A DNA stretch of 50,000 bases from Chrysomallon squamiferum. Lineage: Eukaryota; Mollusca; Gastropoda; Neomphalida; Peltospiridae. This document shows positions 33,241 through 45,299 of this stretch, one piece after another. Within the stretch, counting starts at the first letter, position 1; every line of letters begins with the position of its first letter. The translations under genes were made by a program, and so were the position numbers. The notes under the pieces are model-generated. The model was not told where the DNA came from. It was given only the letters and a program-made list of their open reading frames with translations, and searched no databases. The DNA is taken from NCBI GenBank assembly GCA_012295275.1, contig CM022676.1:3222258-3272257 (forward strand), written 5' to 3'.

Positions 33241-34560
33241 GTCTCAATGCACATTGGCACATTTTTCTGTATTATATTGAAGTCTGCTTGTCATCTTGGG
33301 AGTGCAAAATCCTCCACGAGACATGCTATTACAAAGCATGTCACCAACCAACCCTGCCCACCTGCCAGCAACACATATATTCATTGCCCATGTCCGCCAT
33401 TAATGAAAGCTATCACCAAAAAGCCAGTGTGCACCGCCAGACAGCACAAGTAGGAGAGGAAAAAAGCAGCAGATAGACTCACGTTGATACAAATGAAAAA
33501 CACAGACTGAATACTTTACCCATCCAGTGTCAAAAACACGCCACCATAACATCCACGACAAACGTGTACTGACAAAAATGGCCTGCATGCCAAAGCAGTA
33601 TGGCTGCCTGGCCGTCTGCCCACCCGCCCTAACATCTATCTCCCGCCCTCAACCTGATATGCAAGCTCATCATTCTATTTTCAAACGGGGAATGAGAAGA
33701 ATCTAATAAAAAAAATATATAAAATGTTTTCACTGAAAAAATACAACTTCATATCTATTCAAACATCAGATTAATGAGGCAGTCAATAATTATGTCTGCT
33801 TTAGAACAAAATCAAGGGGACGCGATTCAGGCGGGAAAATAAAGCAGCCGCATGACGGCAGACCTAGAACACAGACGTGTTCAGAGACAGGCTGGGTAAA
33901 CTAAACTATAGTTTGAAAACTTAGAGAACAAACAATCCACCCTTAATTAACACTAACATTCCCACCACAGCTTCACCCATCTGATAGTTAAGAGAACAAG
34001 AAAACGTATTTGAAACATAAAATATTTAAATCCGCTCATTGGTGAGCTGCACATCAAACAAGCGAGTTAAACTGCACTGTTATGTAATAGGTACACTAAA
34101 TTACATACGCCCTAGTACACCCTTTCAAACTTACCTACCTTGTATTAATAACCTTAAAATTTAATGGGGCCATAGAAAAAAGCGGGAACACAAATCCATT
34201 TCCAAATGGCAACCATAAGATGAGGTCACTGAAAACACACTGCGTCTACACTCCTATTGGAGAAGAGAGGCAAGGAGGTGCATTCAGTCAGACCATAAAC
34301 CTCCTTTCATTTTTCTAACGTCGCACGTGTTAATTAGAAAACGTTCTCCTTCATTACACAAGACCAGACTCCATCCACATTGCTGCCACAGAAAAACAAT
34401 GTAAAAATGTAGAAAGGTTTTCCGCGCCAATGGCTGAGATATCTCCACTCCTGGATGTATAGCCGGGACTAGAGGTCATACAAGCAAGAGGAAGTAACTG
34501 GCAGACAGAAATGCTTTCTGGGACACGTGACCAGTGAGGCCAGTCTGATCACCTGCCTCA

Positions 34561-35630
34561 GATGAATGTAGGCCGAGGGCTTGATGGCAGATACTTCCAA
34601 AAGGATAATAGATACAAAACTGCCGTCTGCCCGTATTCACCAGCAGACGTGAATTGCACTGAACCCACTGGAATTATCATTTTTATCCAGTTTATTGTGT
34701 GTGTTGTGTTGTCAAGCAAAAGTCATGCAACAAGCCAACCCCCAAAAAGTCAGTAAGAGCAAGCTACTGTGTTGTGTTCACACAGTGAAGTGAACATCTC
34801 CTGTGTTAAACATGTAGCTAGCTAGCTGTAAGTTGTGTGCACACAAGTGAAATCTTTTTTTTCCTAGTGGAAGCAGAACAACCTCAGTGAGAAGCAGAAA
34901 TGTTTTATTTTGAGAAAAAAATATATATATATATATATTGATGGGATCTGCTTCTTGAAAAGCTTCAAGCAAAACAGTGATTCTCACAAGAATGTGAACA
35001 CCAATGAGGTAAATGTATTTATTTATCTGTAATGTATGCAGTTAAATAGAAACATAACAAACAAATGTATTCTTTTTTGTTTTCCTTTTTCTCTTTTTTT
35101 TTTTTTTTTTCAATAAAAGTCTAAACAAAGACCTTGTTCCTTATTTTTTTGTCAAGGTCTTTATTAAAGCCTTTTTCAAATAATAATAAAAATAAATGCA
35201 ATGCTAAAAAAGCTTGCACAATACTAGCAATAACAAACTGTTTGTGTAAATATAATGGCTAAATGCAGATATCCAAATTTCAAAATCAATATCCACAACA
35301 AAGTGTACATTTTTATGCATTGGTCAAGTGCATGAACAGAATTATTGCAGCTACATTAAGCAGAAATAATTTTTCAACAAAATGTACATTTAACTGCAGA
35401 TGTCCAAACCACTTCTGCTGAATAAGCATAAATCCGTCCATTTGAAAAAAAAAGTCCACTCCACTGACCAGGAAATAGAATTTGCATATTGCATCTACTA
35501 ACAATGTTTATTAATACCCAGTAACCCTATTCCTAGTACTTTAACAACCTAAACATTATTACTGACCTACAAAAACAAAAACAGCCCACTCAAAACAATA
35601 ACAACGATCATTTCCTAGTTGTTCTATTTA
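34561..35630. other. Mixed sequence, no gene supported
   Basis: Moderately complex to about 35007, where a plus-strand donor-like GAG|GTAAAT occurs; then AT-rich. (AT)n at 34920-34939 and poly-T at 35095-35110. No recognisable product on either strand. Confidence 0.4.
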
Positions 35631-36240
35631 TCTAGGAAATAAATTGCAATCTAACTTAAGATGTGGTCTGAACTGAAGCCGGCATCAACTGGTGGTTACC
35701 ACTGACCACAAGTACTAAAACAGCAGACACGAAGAAGACCTCAGTCTGGTTGTTCTCCACACTGTTATTGGCGAAGAAACTGAACAAAGAGAGGTCAGAC
35801 ATGTGGCCGAGTCAAAAGTTCATCTAGACAGGGGATTAAAAAACAACCATCTACCATCATCAACCAGGGTCAGAAGGTTACGGTTGAGGAGATTAAGAAG
35901 CCGCTAAATTTTCTCCTACGTCTGTCTGCTTTGTTGTCAGCGCCCAGTCTGCCCGCTTGATCAGTTACAGTCAAAATAACCTGTCAGCTATAAATAGCCG
36001 TACAGGGGGGTATTGACACAGTATACACAACATTTGAAAACTGTCATACAGCCAGCACTGAAAGACCCATTTTTTATATGCGAGCACATTGAGGTCACTA
36101 TTTCTGTATCATACAGCCGGAGATATACTTTAAACAGCTGAGAAAGAAAGAAAGAAAACCTGGGCGTTTGTAAAGGCTGCAGGTTAGGATGAACTGAACA
36201 TTCAAAACTGAACATTCAAATGTAACTCTGTAAAGGAAAA
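35630..36240. other. GC-richer segment with MEF2/TATA motif
   Basis: Complex, non-repetitive, with TGACC/GGTCA copies near 35702, 35794 and 35864. The MEF2/TATA 15-mer CAGCTATAAATAGCC sits at 35985-35999. A promoter or enhancer is possible. No splice-bounded open frame. Confidence 0.35.
35985..35999. promoter_or_regulatory. CAGCTATAAATAGCC: MEF2/TATA-type motif, second copy
   Basis: Identical to 15914-15928. Here it sits in a GC-richer segment, so a TATA-box role is a little more plausible. Confidence 0.35.
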
Positions 36241-36249
36241 GTGTGATGA

Positions 36250-37990
36250 AGCCAACCTGTCAGTTCAGTGTTCTAACTTGAGATTTTTATATGAAGGAAA
36301 AGTTGCTATTTTACCTGGGACTATTATACTGAAATATTCAAACTTATATTATGTAACATTTATATACATGTATACATACATACATACAAAGACTGTTAAT
36401 TACTCACATGTTTCATCTGAAAGAGAAACCTTTGTTAATAAATCTTTTTTTTTAATACAACCCATGCCTGACCAATTAAGAGTATTTAAATATTCAAGTT
36501 TAATTAATTTTTTAATTTATTTACTTACTTCAGTGAAAGTCTTTGGTTTACAAAGTCACTGACTCTAGGTTACCTGATGTTTTAAATATTCAAAGTAAAA
36601 TTTAAAATAAACAAACTGCAGACAAATTTTAATTTCATTTTTATACAAAAATATATTTTTTTAAAGAATATTCAACATTGGTTGAATGCTTACCATTTAA
36701 CTGAATGAAACTGAATGTTTATATTTAAGGACATGATTGGCTAAAAACACACAACACCAACATCACTAAGAAGCAAGTGTAAAATATTTTGCAATTTGAG
36801 ATAATTTATAGACAGCCATTTTCCATTTTTGCATAAACAAAGTGAAACTGTTGATCAAGATTATTAAACAGGTAACACAAAGATTTGATATTATTAACAT
36901 GTGAGTGACATAATATTGAGAGGGAGATACACAAAGGATATTCTTTTTATATATCTCTGTCTATATATATATATTATATCTATATATAACAGACTATAAA
37001 ATGTATTCATAATGCTTCTTGACAGACAGACCTATTTCTTTTATTTCATCAGCCTGTCGTCTGCATTTCCGACAATGAGCAACAGAGAATAGATTCACTG
37101 AAGCAGAAAGAAGCAACCATTATCAGAGTATTAAATTTTATAGTCAGAGAAAAAAAAAAAAAAAAAAAAAAAAACATTTTTTTTTACACCCTGAATTACA
37201 AACATATTTCGTCTGATGTAATTTTAAAAAGGTATTTCATCAAAAAATACTTACCTTGATAAACTTCACTGAATGTTTTAACACTTACCTTGTTGTTGTT
37301 TTTAAAAATCATTTAGATGTGTTTATTATTATTTATTCATTCATTTATTATTGGTTCAAAAATATATAGATCAAATGGACTTGAATGGACTATTGTGTGT
37401 ATGTTTTGTAACCTGTTTTTGTATGTGTATTTGTGTGTCTGTCTGTCTTTCTGTATGTGTTTATCTGTAATTTGTGTATTGTTTAAATTGTTTTGTTGTG
37501 TGTGTATGTGTGTGTGTGATTTCTACTATAAACAGAGGTGACAATAAAGCAGACATTACTACTATAACAGGGGGTGACAATAGTCTGATTTACAAATTAT
37601 CATTTCTTTTATTCTTAAATGATGAAATGGTGTAATTAAAAACGATATTAAAACATTTTGTTTTTTAAATTGATAAACTTAGTTATCCAATTTTGAGATC
37701 AAAACATTCGTTTTTAATAATAACTTTCCACTTCTTTATGTGGTAAAAGGACAGATTGCTTTAATAATGAAAACAATATTTAAAAAAAAAAAAAAAAAAG
37801 ACAAATAATGAATCTGATAGTGGAGAATGAAATCTTTGTAAAGAAGAATTTTTATCCTTTATTAACATTTTCTTTCTTTCTTTCTTTCTTTCTTTCTAAT
37901 GTAAATAGCAGGAATGGCTTGATAAAGATATTAACATAAAATATTACAGGATTATAGGAGACTTCAGTCTGAGATCATTTTTGTTTTAAA
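36250..37990. other. AT-rich DNA with microsatellites
   Basis: TA tracts near 36961-36990, poly-A at 37150-37174, GT-rich text at 37400-37520, poly-A at 37781-37799 and (TTTC)n at 37868-37897. Two strong minus-strand donor-like sites, CAAG|GTAAGT, occur near 37252 and 37290 without clear acceptors. Confidence 0.5.
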
Positions 37991-37999
37991 AAAGAGCTG

Positions 38000-38440
38000 T
38001 TTTCACTTTTTTCTCCAGTAAAGAATAGAATGGCTGATGAGGAGTTTAATATTAAAAAGGTAATGAGGTACTGAATACTGTAACATAAAAGTAACATTAA
38101 AGGCAAAGTATTTCGAGATGGAGATAATATCAGATAATTGTATTATATTTACTTCTAGTGTTAGAGGATGGAACGGCCAAGTAAAGAAACTAATATTAAA
38201 AAGATGAGATGAAGATTTTAAGATAAAAATAATATTAAAGACAAAATATTCTGAACTGGAGATAGTATTTATCAAATAATATATTTATTCCCTTCTAGTG
38301 TTAGAGAATAGAATGGCCTGTAAAAGAAACTAATATCAAAAAGGTGAGATGAAGATTTTATGTTCTGACATGAGATAGATGTGATATTAAGAAGTAAATG
38401 TCAAGTATTGTGAGATGGAGGTAATTTATAGAGGTAGTTC
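38000..38440. repeat. 141-bp tandem repeat, about 3 copies
   Basis: GAATAGAATGGC-like landmarks lie at 38023, 38166 and 38306 (steps 143 and 140). Each is followed by AAACTAATATTAAAAAGGTGAGATGA-type and AGTATTNTGAGATGGAGATA-type text. An open minus-strand frame here is a shadow. Confidence 0.88.
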
Positions 38441-38449
38441 TACTTTTTG

Positions 38450-40250
38450 TGTGAAACTGCAGACTCATAATATCATGTTTATTAAAAAGGGAACTTGAAG
38501 GTCTCGTGTTTCAAAAAGAGAGGGATATAATACAAGGAGTCAGATTTACAAAGGATATTTTGTTTTTATATATATATACATATATGTATTATATAGATTG
38601 AGATGAACATTCATACAAACTAGAGTTAGAAACATTAAAGATTAAGATAAAGACTTGAAATGGAATTAATAGTTTGGGGTGGGGTTGTATTTTTCTCAAA
38701 AATAGAAATATTTCTGTTCACCGATACTTGAATACCTGTGGACTACCTGATTTGAAGAACCACGAACGTCATCATCTTCTCAGTCAAACAGCATCTACAA
38801 AATAATCAGAAGTTATAACTTAAACTCAAATTTTTTTTTATATAGATATCTACATATACAGGTCTACAACCATGCACCATACACACACGCACAGACATAC
38901 ACAGACACATAGACACATAGACAATAGATGCATAGACCCCTCCAAAACCAAAAACAAACAAGTAAAACAAAAATGAAGATATTAAATCAAACTATCTTGG
39001 GCACATAACAGAAGAGCTTGGATTTATAACAGTGTTAGTGTTAGTATGTAAACAGAGAAAATTAAAATGACAGTACTCTTTATCACTCCCATTAGTTCTG
39101 CCAGTCAAGTTAGTATCAGGATTTGAACCAAGTAACTACAACTTTTAAAGCTTCTGTTTTGTCTGTTGATATATATATATCATTTTAATTTTATTAGAAG
39201 TTTTTGTTTACAGATTAACAGGCAAAAGTTTAACTGGAAAATGTGCAGACTTCCTAAAATGTCTACCAAGATCCCTCCTACACAAGCCTCACTCTGAAAT
39301 GTAATGAACCTACTCAACTAAATCACAACTGACCTAATTTTTCTATTCACTTATATTTATATCTACACTTGTACAATTCTGTTAATTCCTTGTCAACAGT
39401 AAATAAATTATTTTAATGAAAAATAATATTGTCTGTGGTACATTGATACATATTCTGAATGAAAGCACGGTTGTCTTCTTTTCATGCTGGTCTGAAAGAC
39501 TGAACAAAAAATGAAAGAGAAAAGATGGATGGATGGATAATGTGGAAAAAATAAAATAAAAGAAAGATGTGAAGAAATAATAAAAACAAAAAAAAAAGAA
39601 GAAAAATACAAAGAAAATATCAACTCCTGGGTGTTAACCAAAGAAAAGAAAAGGAAATATTTTCTTTTTCTTTGTTCTATTTTATCAAAGATCAAGAAAT
39701 TTGGGTTTGACATATTTATATAAATTCTGCCATTAAGTGTTGTATTAATGATTAACGATGAATTCTTAGTTAGAGTGATTAATTACAACAACATATTTAT
39801 AAGTTATGTTTACAACAAACCACACTTTCATTGAAAATCAAATCTGCGATATGACCCAGACACAAAAATAACCTCAGACTAAACTTTTCATATTTATACT
39901 TGTAAGATAAATTATAAAGAGAATATTACCTTAAATACAACTCACTTGAAAGACCAGGAATCAATAGATTAAATATTCCCATACAGAAAATAAATAATCC
40001 GATTTGGAAGAAATAATTCAAACACATCTCGGCATCCAAGTTATTTCAAACATGACAAATCATAGTCATCCCACAAATACTCGGCAAACAGAGAAATTTA
40101 AAATCCACAAAGAAATTAAATACATCATGTAAAAATCCACCCTTAATAAGACATGATTTTGTTTTTATTTTTCATTTTAATTTGTTTTGTTCATTGTTAA
40201 AAATGATTTTGGCTCGTTAATAATGTTGTCATAGGAATAAAAGATAACTG
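38450..40250. other. AT-rich DNA, no gene seen
   Basis: TA tracts near 38570 and 39170, an A/C-rich stretch at 38880-38935 and an A/G-rich stretch at 39500-39640. No exon can be supported. Confidence 0.5.
39100..39175 (-). repeat. Second SINE-head candidate (B-box)
   Basis: Minus strand GGTTCAAATCC (39129-39119) is a perfect B-box. The upstream A-box region is too decayed to be sure. The sequence downstream differs from that at 3.4 kb. Confidence 0.25.
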
Positions 40251-40610
40251 ATCATCTTCAAATTTTTCAAATAATAATGTTATCATTTCCATGTATGCAC
40301 CTTTAAAAACTGTGTTTTGTTATCATCATTTCTGTATTTTAAAACAGTACCTTGAGATTATCTTTTCCATCTTTTAAAACAGTATCTCAATATCACTGTG
40401 TCTGTATTTTAAAATCATCTTTAAACCATCTCTTCCTTTTTTTTTCTTTTTTGTTTTTAAAATTTTATCTTTGTAGTCTTCATTTCTTTTTAAAACAGTA
40501 TCTTCAGACAATCTCTTAAAAATAATATGTCCCACATTTTAAAATGTTATCATTAGCCAAGTCTTCCATGTTTGAAAATTTATATTTTCAGATGAACATT
40601 TCCATCTTTT
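40250..40610. repeat. Decayed tandem array, unit about 35 bp
   Basis: TTTTAAAACAGTATC-like text recurs near 40337, 40372, 40407, 40454, 40488, 40537 and 40571. Most steps are 34-35 bp, with two of 47-49. Interspersed CATTTCTGTA and TCTTCCAT blocks mark the rest of the unit. Confidence 0.65.
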
Positions 40611-40811
40611 TCTCCTTTAAAAAAAAAAAGAAGAAATAATGATGATAATAATGTCGTCCATCACTTTATCCATCTCCTGAATAGTGCAACACGATATCAC
40701 AATGAGAATCCAACAAAACAATCAGTGAGAGAGAAAAAACCTGCCAACAATGAAACCGAGTCACTTCTGTCGTTTTCCATTGAAAAGTAACAGAGCTCTA
40801 CGCATTGAGAA

Positions 40812-40845
<34 letters not shown>

Positions 40846-40848
40846 ACA
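40812..40848. repeat. (CA)n microsatellite
   Basis: CA units with one CT break. Confidence 0.95.
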
Positions 40849-41013
40849 TTAAAATCTTTTAAAACTCTTTCTCTGTAAGCACTGCATATCTCACTTGACA
40901 AAGAATTCAAATCCAAAACACCATCCAATTCCCCACCGTCACAAAACGAGTAGCCACTGAACATTTAAAAAAAAAAATCTCCATTAAAAATAATAACAGA
41001 AAAGAAAAGAAAG

Positions 41014-41049
<36 letters not shown>
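41014..41049. repeat. Poly-A, about 36 bases
   Basis: The longest homopolymer in the window, directly preceded by AAAGAAAAGAAAG. Confidence 0.95.
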
Positions 41050-41054
<5 letters not shown>

Positions 41055-41400
41055 CGTAAGGTTAGGTTACCAAAGTGCAGAGGTCTTACATCACAAGTAA
41101 CACAACAGACATCGTCGTGGCAGTGTACACGGCAGCCACTGTTTGTAAGATGGTATCGGAGCAGAACAGATGGTAAAATTAATAATGTCGTAAGATTACC
41201 GCAGCCCCTATAAGCCCACTCCGGTGTGGAAGCGATGATAAGCGGTCTGCGTGACCTGACTTGACACACATTTCGCCTGTGTCAGACAAACGTGGGGTGA
41301 CCTAAGGCTGGCCGCATAGCCATTGATCAGAACAGCGGTGTTGTGTACACAGATATCTTTCAGCTTCGTTATAATGAAACTGTCTGAGTGAGTGTGTGTG
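41050..41400. other. GC-richer complex segment
   Basis: Directly follows the long poly-A. Scattered CpG, TGACC copies near 41248 and 41288, and two TTAGG units near 41061. The minus-strand open frame across it runs into the poly-A as poly-Phe and is not convincing. Confidence 0.3.
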
Positions 41401-41566
41401 TGTGTGCCACAGACATTTCTATCAAGGTTTTCTCTAATTTTTATGCGAGTGTATGTACATGTCTATCTTTAGAATGTCTCTCTGCATTAAGTGTTTATGT
41501 AATGTATGAACTGGCATAAATGTATATGTCTGTATGTATGTCTATATGTATGTATATGTAATCTAT

Positions 41567-41571
<5 letters not shown>

Positions 41572-41607
<36 letters not shown>

Positions 41608-41654
41608 GTAATGTACATAGTGTGTGTGTGCATGTGTGTGTGTGTGTGTGTGTG
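41572..41654. repeat. (AT)n then (GT)n microsatellites
   Basis: AT units at 41572-41605 and GT units at 41621-41654. Confidence 0.96.
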
Positions 41655-41739
41655 ATTGTAAGTGTGTAAGAATATTCATATATATTGTTTTTGAAGATTT
41701 AGTACATTATTAATGTGTGCATGTTTCACTATGTATGTA

Positions 41740-42225
41740 TGTGACTTCATTAAGAAGAGTGAGGCAGGACTTCAATATTGGAAGTAATGTCAGCTTCAGA
41801 GAAAAAAAACAGAAGGTAAAGATAGGACATCAGTAAAAAAAAAAAAAAAATAATAAAAATTATGACTTCTTTGTCAAGTGTGAGTTAGTACCTCAATACA
41901 AGAAGTGTGAAATTTAATAGAAATGGACTTCAGTAAAAAGAAGAATGAGACTGTACTTGAGTAAGAAAACTGAAACTGTGTTTTCTTAAGAAGAATAAAA
42001 CTGAAGTTCAAATAAAAGAATAAAATTCAGTATGAAAAATGGATTATCACAAGAACAGTGAGTTGGAATTTTAATGTGAAGTGTAAAATATGAATGTATT
42101 AAGAGGAAAGACAATAAACTTTATTAACAGGAGAGTTGATGGACTTCATTAAAGGAGAGTCAATGGACTTCATTAAAGGAGAGACAATGGACTTCACTAA
42201 AGGAGAGACGATGAACTTCATTAAG
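41740..42225. repeat. 24-bp array, four clean copies at its right end
   Basis: GGAGAGTCAATGGACTTCAT plus TAAA starts at 42130, 42154, 42178 and 42202. Diverged GACTTCA(G)TAAAAAGAAG-type copies extend left to about 41740. On the plus strand the clean part reads as an eight-residue repeat (MDFIKGET), a consequence of the 24-base unit. Confidence 0.85.
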
Positions 42226-42299
42226 AAGTTAAGACAAAACATAAGTGGAAATGGACTAAAAGCATATGTTCGTCATGAACATAAAATACTATTTATAAG

Positions 42300-43440
42300 A
42301 ATAAATCAGAAATGTCAACAGAAGTAACAATCTGCAAATCAAAACAAAAACTGATATCCATAATACATTTAAGCCAAGATTAAGTTATTTACAAACCTGC
42401 TTAGTTTAAGAATATAATGACTAAATTATTGATAGAAAACTGCTTTGTCATCTCTGATCTATATTTTTAATAACAGTCATCTCAACAAATGTTTTATAAA
42501 TGATGTATTACTTAATAGGACACTCTAACTGCTTTAGAACTTTGAAGAATTTTATATTTATAGTCTAAACTTTAATGTTTGTGCATACAATGAAGCCATA
42601 TTGTCAAGTATTAACTACTGTAATTTAGGAATGAAAAACTGATTAAAGAAAAAGATGACAGAAAGATATTTGTGTTTGGTTTTGTGTTTGAGGTAATTGT
42701 TGCAGTTTTATTAATGGCAGTAACAGAACTGAAGAACACAAAAAAAAAGAAGAAAAAATTAACGAGTTAACAAATGAATAATTTTTATAAAAAGAAAATC
42801 TTATTAACGTTTCACTGCAATGAATGAATTAATGAACTGAATAAAATGAATGAAATGAGAACATTACTGATGCTAAATGTTAAAAAAAAATTAAAAGAAA
42901 AAAAAAGAAAAAGAAAATGTGAATCAATGAAACTTTCTATAAATGCATCAACCTTTACCTCCAACAACCACATGAACTAAAAAAAAAAAGAAAGAAAAAA
43001 GTAAAGATTTTACATATATTTTTTAAATGTTTTTAATGTTTTACATATCAAATTGTAGGTTCAACAAATAAATGAATACCCAAACAAACAAATGGTATGT
43101 CATTTATCTAAATTATTAGTTCTAGATATCAATCATTCATCCAGATCACTGAATGACACAAATACTCAGTATTCTCTATCAAGATTACATTAAGGAGAAA
43201 GAAAAAGAAAGAAACTAAAAATAAAAAGTCCACCTGAAAACAAAAGGCAGACACAAAGCCATCTCTATTACAAATTACTCTGTGAAAGTATGAGGGGGAA
43301 AAAAAGAAAGAAAGGAAACATGAAAACAAAAGAACACACAAAAGAAACGACAAGCCGATATCAATAATAATCTATTCGAGCCAAGACGCCTGACAGCAGA
43401 GACAGAGAACTGTTTATTGATGAACACTGACTGAACTAAG
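42300..43440. other. AT-rich DNA, no gene seen
   Basis: A-rich runs near 42740 and 42890-42910. An 18-base exon-like segment on the minus strand near 42961-42978 is judged accidental. Confidence 0.5.
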
Positions 43441-43450
43441 ACTGGCCAAA

Positions 43451-43466
43451 CTGTCTGTCTGTCTGT

Positions 43467-43521
<55 letters not shown>
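43451..43521. repeat. (CTGT)n-(GT)n compound microsatellite
   Basis: Five CTGT units, then about 25 GT units. Confidence 0.97.
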
Positions 43522-43522
<1 letters not shown>

Positions 43523-43625
43523 GAGAAAGAGTCTGTCTGCGTCTTGGAGTTAGTTAATGCAAGCAATGATATGGGCCTTAATGTGGGTCAGAGGCAGATA
43601 TGTGCATTTAAAAACAACCTTTTGT

Positions 43626-44560
43626 CAATTCAACTGTAAAATGTCTCTGTCATATTAAATAGTGTTTTAAATTTCCTTTATAGTTCAGCTGTGAAATTTA
43701 TCTGTCTGTTTTACTGGCATTTCAAATTTATGTTTTAAATTTTCATTTTTTTGCACAGCTATAAAAATTAGTCTGTCACTGTGGGTTTTTTTAAAATAGT
43801 GTTTTCAAATTTCTTTTTTTATTTAAATTGTAAAAACAAAAAAATGTATTTGTTTCACTGGCATTTCAAATTTCTTTTTTTTTAAATTATATTTTTTGTA
43901 CAAATGGCTTGTTAAAATAGTTTTCAAATTTCTTTGTACTCAAATTGCTAAATTTATATTTAAAATTTCTTTGTACTCAGATTGCTAAATTTTTATTATA
44001 GTAATAACAGCATCTTGTTCTATTTTATATTTATTTTCATTTTTTTTTTTTTTTTTTTTTTTTTTTGTCATTTAAGCTGTCTTATCTTACTGGTATTTTA
44101 TAATAATATTTCAAATATCTTTTCTCAAGTTGTACAATCTGTGTCATGCATCTGCTAAAAGAAATTAAAAAAATTCTTTGCATTTAAATGTAAAATATCT
44201 GTCATAAAAGTTTTTACAAATGTGTTTTATTGACTTTTCTAATTTATGTTTTAATTTATTTCAGTTCAGCAATAAAGTCTTCGTGTAATGGCTTCTTCAA
44301 ATAATGTTTTAAAATGTATGTTTAGTTCAAAGTCAGAAATGTGTCTCTAAGTTTCTTTTTTAAAACAGTGGTTTGATCTTTGTTTTTAGTTCAACTGTAA
44401 AATTTATCTTAATGGTCTTTTAATATGGTTTAATTCCATATTGTTCCAGACCTTAACTTTTTTCTCTTTTTTATTCCCTTTAGTTATAAAAATCTGTGTC
44501 TGTTTTAAAATATTTTTAATTTGATTTTAAATTCTCTTGCAGTTCATCTATTAATATCTT
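43626..44560. repeat. Old decayed tandem array, units about 55-80 bp
   Basis: Variants of TTCAACTGTAAAATTTATCTGTC recur near 43631, 43686, 43756, 43825, 44075, 44132, 44185, 44266, 44327, 44389, 44482 and 44543. They are usually followed by a run like TTTTAAAATAGTGTTTCAAATTTC. A poly-T run at 44041-44066 interrupts it. Individual copies are weak; the recurrence is the evidence. Confidence 0.6.
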
Positions 44561-44736
44561 GTTTATTTTATTTTAAATATACATTTTTTAAATTACCTAG
44601 AAAGACCTAGTGTCTATCTTTCTTTCCAAACCATGGCTTTAATTATTATTTATTATTTATTACTGCATTTTACTATTTTGTTTTTTTAATAACATGTTAA
44701 TGTTTCATTCTAACAACTTTTATTATTTCCCAAAAT

Positions 44737-44761
44737 AGTAGTAGTAGTAGTAGTAGTAGTA
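44737..44761. repeat. (AGT)n microsatellite
   Basis: About eight AGT units. Confidence 0.95.
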
Positions 44762-44769
44762 TTAATATT

Positions 44770-45290
44770 AGTGAGTGTGATGTAAAGTAAATTAATTCTC
44801 TAATGTTAAATATTTATTATTTGTTTTGTTTTGTCAATTTATATTTTGTATTTTGTTGATTATAAATGATTCAGAAGCATAAAATGTTACAAACTGAACT
44901 AAAATGATATAAATAATTACAATGAACAAGAAAATTTCATTAAACTATTTTAAATAACAAATGTGATAAATAAGGAAATAAATATTTGTAAATCTCTCTC
45001 ATGTTTTTAATTATTAATATACTTATTTCTTTTACTCTTCTTTTTCCTCTTGTTTTTCTTATTATTATTGTAATCATCATTATCATCACTATAATCTTAT
45101 CATTTTTATGAAACAATATTTATAAAAATAAATTCAAAAATTAAAACAAAGAAGCTTTTCAAAACATTTTAAAAAAAAAAGAAGGGGAAAAAAAAGTAAA
45201 GGAAAACAAAATGATGGAGTGAAATATAAAAACTGAACAATCCCAAATTCAGAGATATTTTTAAACCCTCTCAGACAGGATTATCCCAGT
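44770..45290. other. AT-rich DNA, no gene seen
   Basis: Low-complexity AT with A-rich runs near 45171-45200. Confidence 0.5.
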
Positions 45291-45299
45291 GAATTATCC

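Larger units (their letters stand above)
31990..34560. promoter_or_regulatory. CpG-rich promoter-like island
   Basis: The largest GC- and CpG-rich stretch of the window. Motifs read directly: NRF1-type TGCGCATGCGT (32033-32043) and GCGCATGCGC (33228-33237); YY1-type (32394-32404, minus); inverted CCAAT (32113-32117); E2F-type GCGCCAAAA (32743-32751), GGCGGGAAAA (33830-33839) and TTTTCCGCGCCAATGG (34418-34433, overlapping CCAAT). Minus-strand donors lie at 32712 (TTG|GTAAGT), 32934 (GAG|GTAAGG) and 34131 (TAG|GTAAGT). Long open frames on both strands reflect the low density of AT-rich stops. This fits a TATA-less housekeeping-type promoter for the minus-strand gene. A second transcript in the plus direction is possible. 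Confidence 0.5.

Noticed and set aside
41055-41066. Two TTAGG units resembling arthropod telomere repeats
   Set aside because: Two units are not a telomere array and occur easily by chance.
42961-42978. 18-base exon-like segment on the minus strand (FMWLLE) with poly-pyrimidine acceptor and GTAAAG donor
   Set aside because: The acceptor is simply an A-rich run read backwards. The segment is too short to test, and there is no partner exon.
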